A stretch of 64,000 bases of DNA from Hemerocallis citrina (lineage: Eukaryota > Streptophyta > Magnoliopsida > Asparagales > Asphodelaceae): NCBI GenBank assembly GCA_017893485.1, contig CM030366.1:50690065-50754064 (forward strand), written 5' to 3'. Positions 63,085 to 64,000 of this stretch are shown here, one piece after another (the stretch's first letter is position 1; the number at the start of each line of letters is the position of its first letter). Below the pieces are notes generated by a model. It was not told where the DNA came from. It ran no database searches and saw nothing but the letters and a program-made list of their open reading frames with translations. Position numbers and translations under genes: made by a program.

Positions 63085-63440
63085 TGATTAGGCGATGTGG
63101 CTCGATCTGGGGCGTCGATCACGCCCTGGCTCGCGTGCTGATGCGCCAGAGAAGAGAAGAGGGCGAAGTAGCTCAATCTGGGGCGTCGATTAAGATCGAG
63201 CTCGCGTGCTGATGGGATTGAGTAGCGGCGATGAGGCAATCTGATTAAGAAGCGACGTGGCGCGATCTGGGGTGTCGATCAAGATCGAGCTCGCACGATG
63301 ATGCATCTGAGAATAGAGGGGGCGACGTGGCTCGATCTGGGTCTTCGATCAAGATCGAGCTCGCGCACTGATGCGTCTGAGAAGAGAGGGGGCGACGTGA
63401 CTCGATCTGGGCCGCTGATCACGATCGAGCGCGCATCGGA
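63085..63440 (+). repeat. About 70 bp tandem repeat, five copies
   Basis: The anchor GGCGACGTGGCTCGATCTGG or variants occurs at 63091, 63162, 63251, 63321 and 63391. The GTCGATCAAGATCGAGCTCG block is shared, itself a palindrome-like CGATCAAGATCG core. Steps are 70-71 bases except one of 89. Open frames on both strands here are repeat translations. Confidence 0.85.
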
Positions 63441-64000
63441 AGGCAAAGCTTTTCTCTCATTTCTCGATTGGGGGCAGCTTTGTTCGGCGTGTGACACCGA
63501 TCGATCACGATTGTTTGGCGTGCTGACATGTGGCATTGACCGTTGACCATTGACCTGGTCAAACTTTTTTTTTGAATCTCAGTCGTCGATCAAGATTGAG
63601 CATGGATTGGAAGGAGAAACTTTTTTGCCATTTTTCAGTTACGGGCACGTTTGCTCGGCGTGCGCCCCCGAGCTTCAGCGATGCTTCGGATGGTTGACAC
63701 ATGGCGATCACCGTTTAACCATTGTCTTGGTCAACGTTGACGGTTGACCTTTTTTTGAGCAAATCTCAGCTGTCGATCAAGATCGAGCATGGATCGGGAG
63801 GAGAAGTTTTTTTGCCATTTTTCAGTTCGGTGGCATGTTTTCTCAGCGTTGGACATGCAATACACGTGCTTTTTCGAAGATGATGATGTGGCAAAATATG
63901 GGTCGTTGATCCAGATCAAGTCTTTTCGCCATTTTCAATTCAGGAACACGGTTTCTCAGCGTTGCACGTGCAGTACACGTGCTTTTTCGAAGCTGATGAT
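63440..64000 (+). repeat. Larger degenerate repeat with clustered TTGAC motifs
   Basis: GTCGATCAAGATYGAGCATG occurs at about 63585 and 63772, a 187-base step, with a shorter third copy near 63902. Each unit continues with GGAGAAN-TTTTTTGCCATTTTTCAG. Between units lie dense TTGAC/GTCAA motifs (63536-63562 and 63695-63750). The array continues past the window end. Confidence 0.75.

Overview
The window is plant nuclear DNA, most likely from an angiosperm with a large, repeat-rich genome. It holds plant-type Ty3/gypsy and Ty1/copia retrotransposons, a Helitron end, long terminal-inverted-repeat elements carrying pieces of host genes, GT-AG introns, and no compact operon-like coding. I see no intact host gene, rRNA gene, tRNA gene or CRISPR array. 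Nearly every long open frame is a decayed transposon protein or a translated repeat.

Layout. Positions 1-6905 hold a minus-strand Ty3/gypsy element: broken gag-pol, an initiator-Met-type primer binding site, and a long LTR that starts at 3678. Positions 6906-9365 are a 2.46 kb foldback element; each arm carries the same fragment of a gene resembling HAUS1/AUG1 (augmin subunit 1). Positions 10209-11543 look like a non-autonomous Helitron with a clear 3' end.

From about 12007 to 60610 lies one old plus-strand copia element spread over 48 kb by nested insertions. (i) A roughly 6.0 kb solo LTR on the minus strand (12147-23805, target duplication ACTAT) is itself split by a 5.7 kb solo LTR of the same family on the plus strand (17406-23099, duplication GGAAC/AGAAC). 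Together they form an inverted structure of about 11.7 kb. (ii) A 3.7 kb solo LTR (25688-58348, duplication TTTAG) is split by an internally deleted chromovirus (29134-58050, duplication AGTGG). The 3' LTR of that chromovirus is split by a Pack-MULE-like element (30855-48853) carrying exons of an LCB2 serine palmitoyltransferase gene. That element is split in turn by a complete Tat-lineage gypsy element (31689-45065, duplication ATATT).

The Tat element has gag, protease, reverse transcriptase, two RNase H domains and integrase on the plus strand. Downstream it carries a large antisense module: a gypsy-associated aORF with two probable introns, then a coiled-coil ORF. Tandem arrays with 116 bp, about 64 bp and 60 bp periods flank the module. 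After the copia 3' LTR come a possible Harbinger-like MITE (61044-61507), a second Tat-family LTR on the minus strand (61798-62400), a LINE-like 3' tail and degenerate tandem repeats to the end of the window.

No genes cooperate here as a pathway. The interest lies in insertion history, in captured gene fragments arranged as hairpins or split exons, and in the antisense coding module of the Tat element. Exact target duplications support four of the insertions. Hand comparison suggests an age conflict between the Tat LTR pair and the chromovirus LTR pair that surrounds it.
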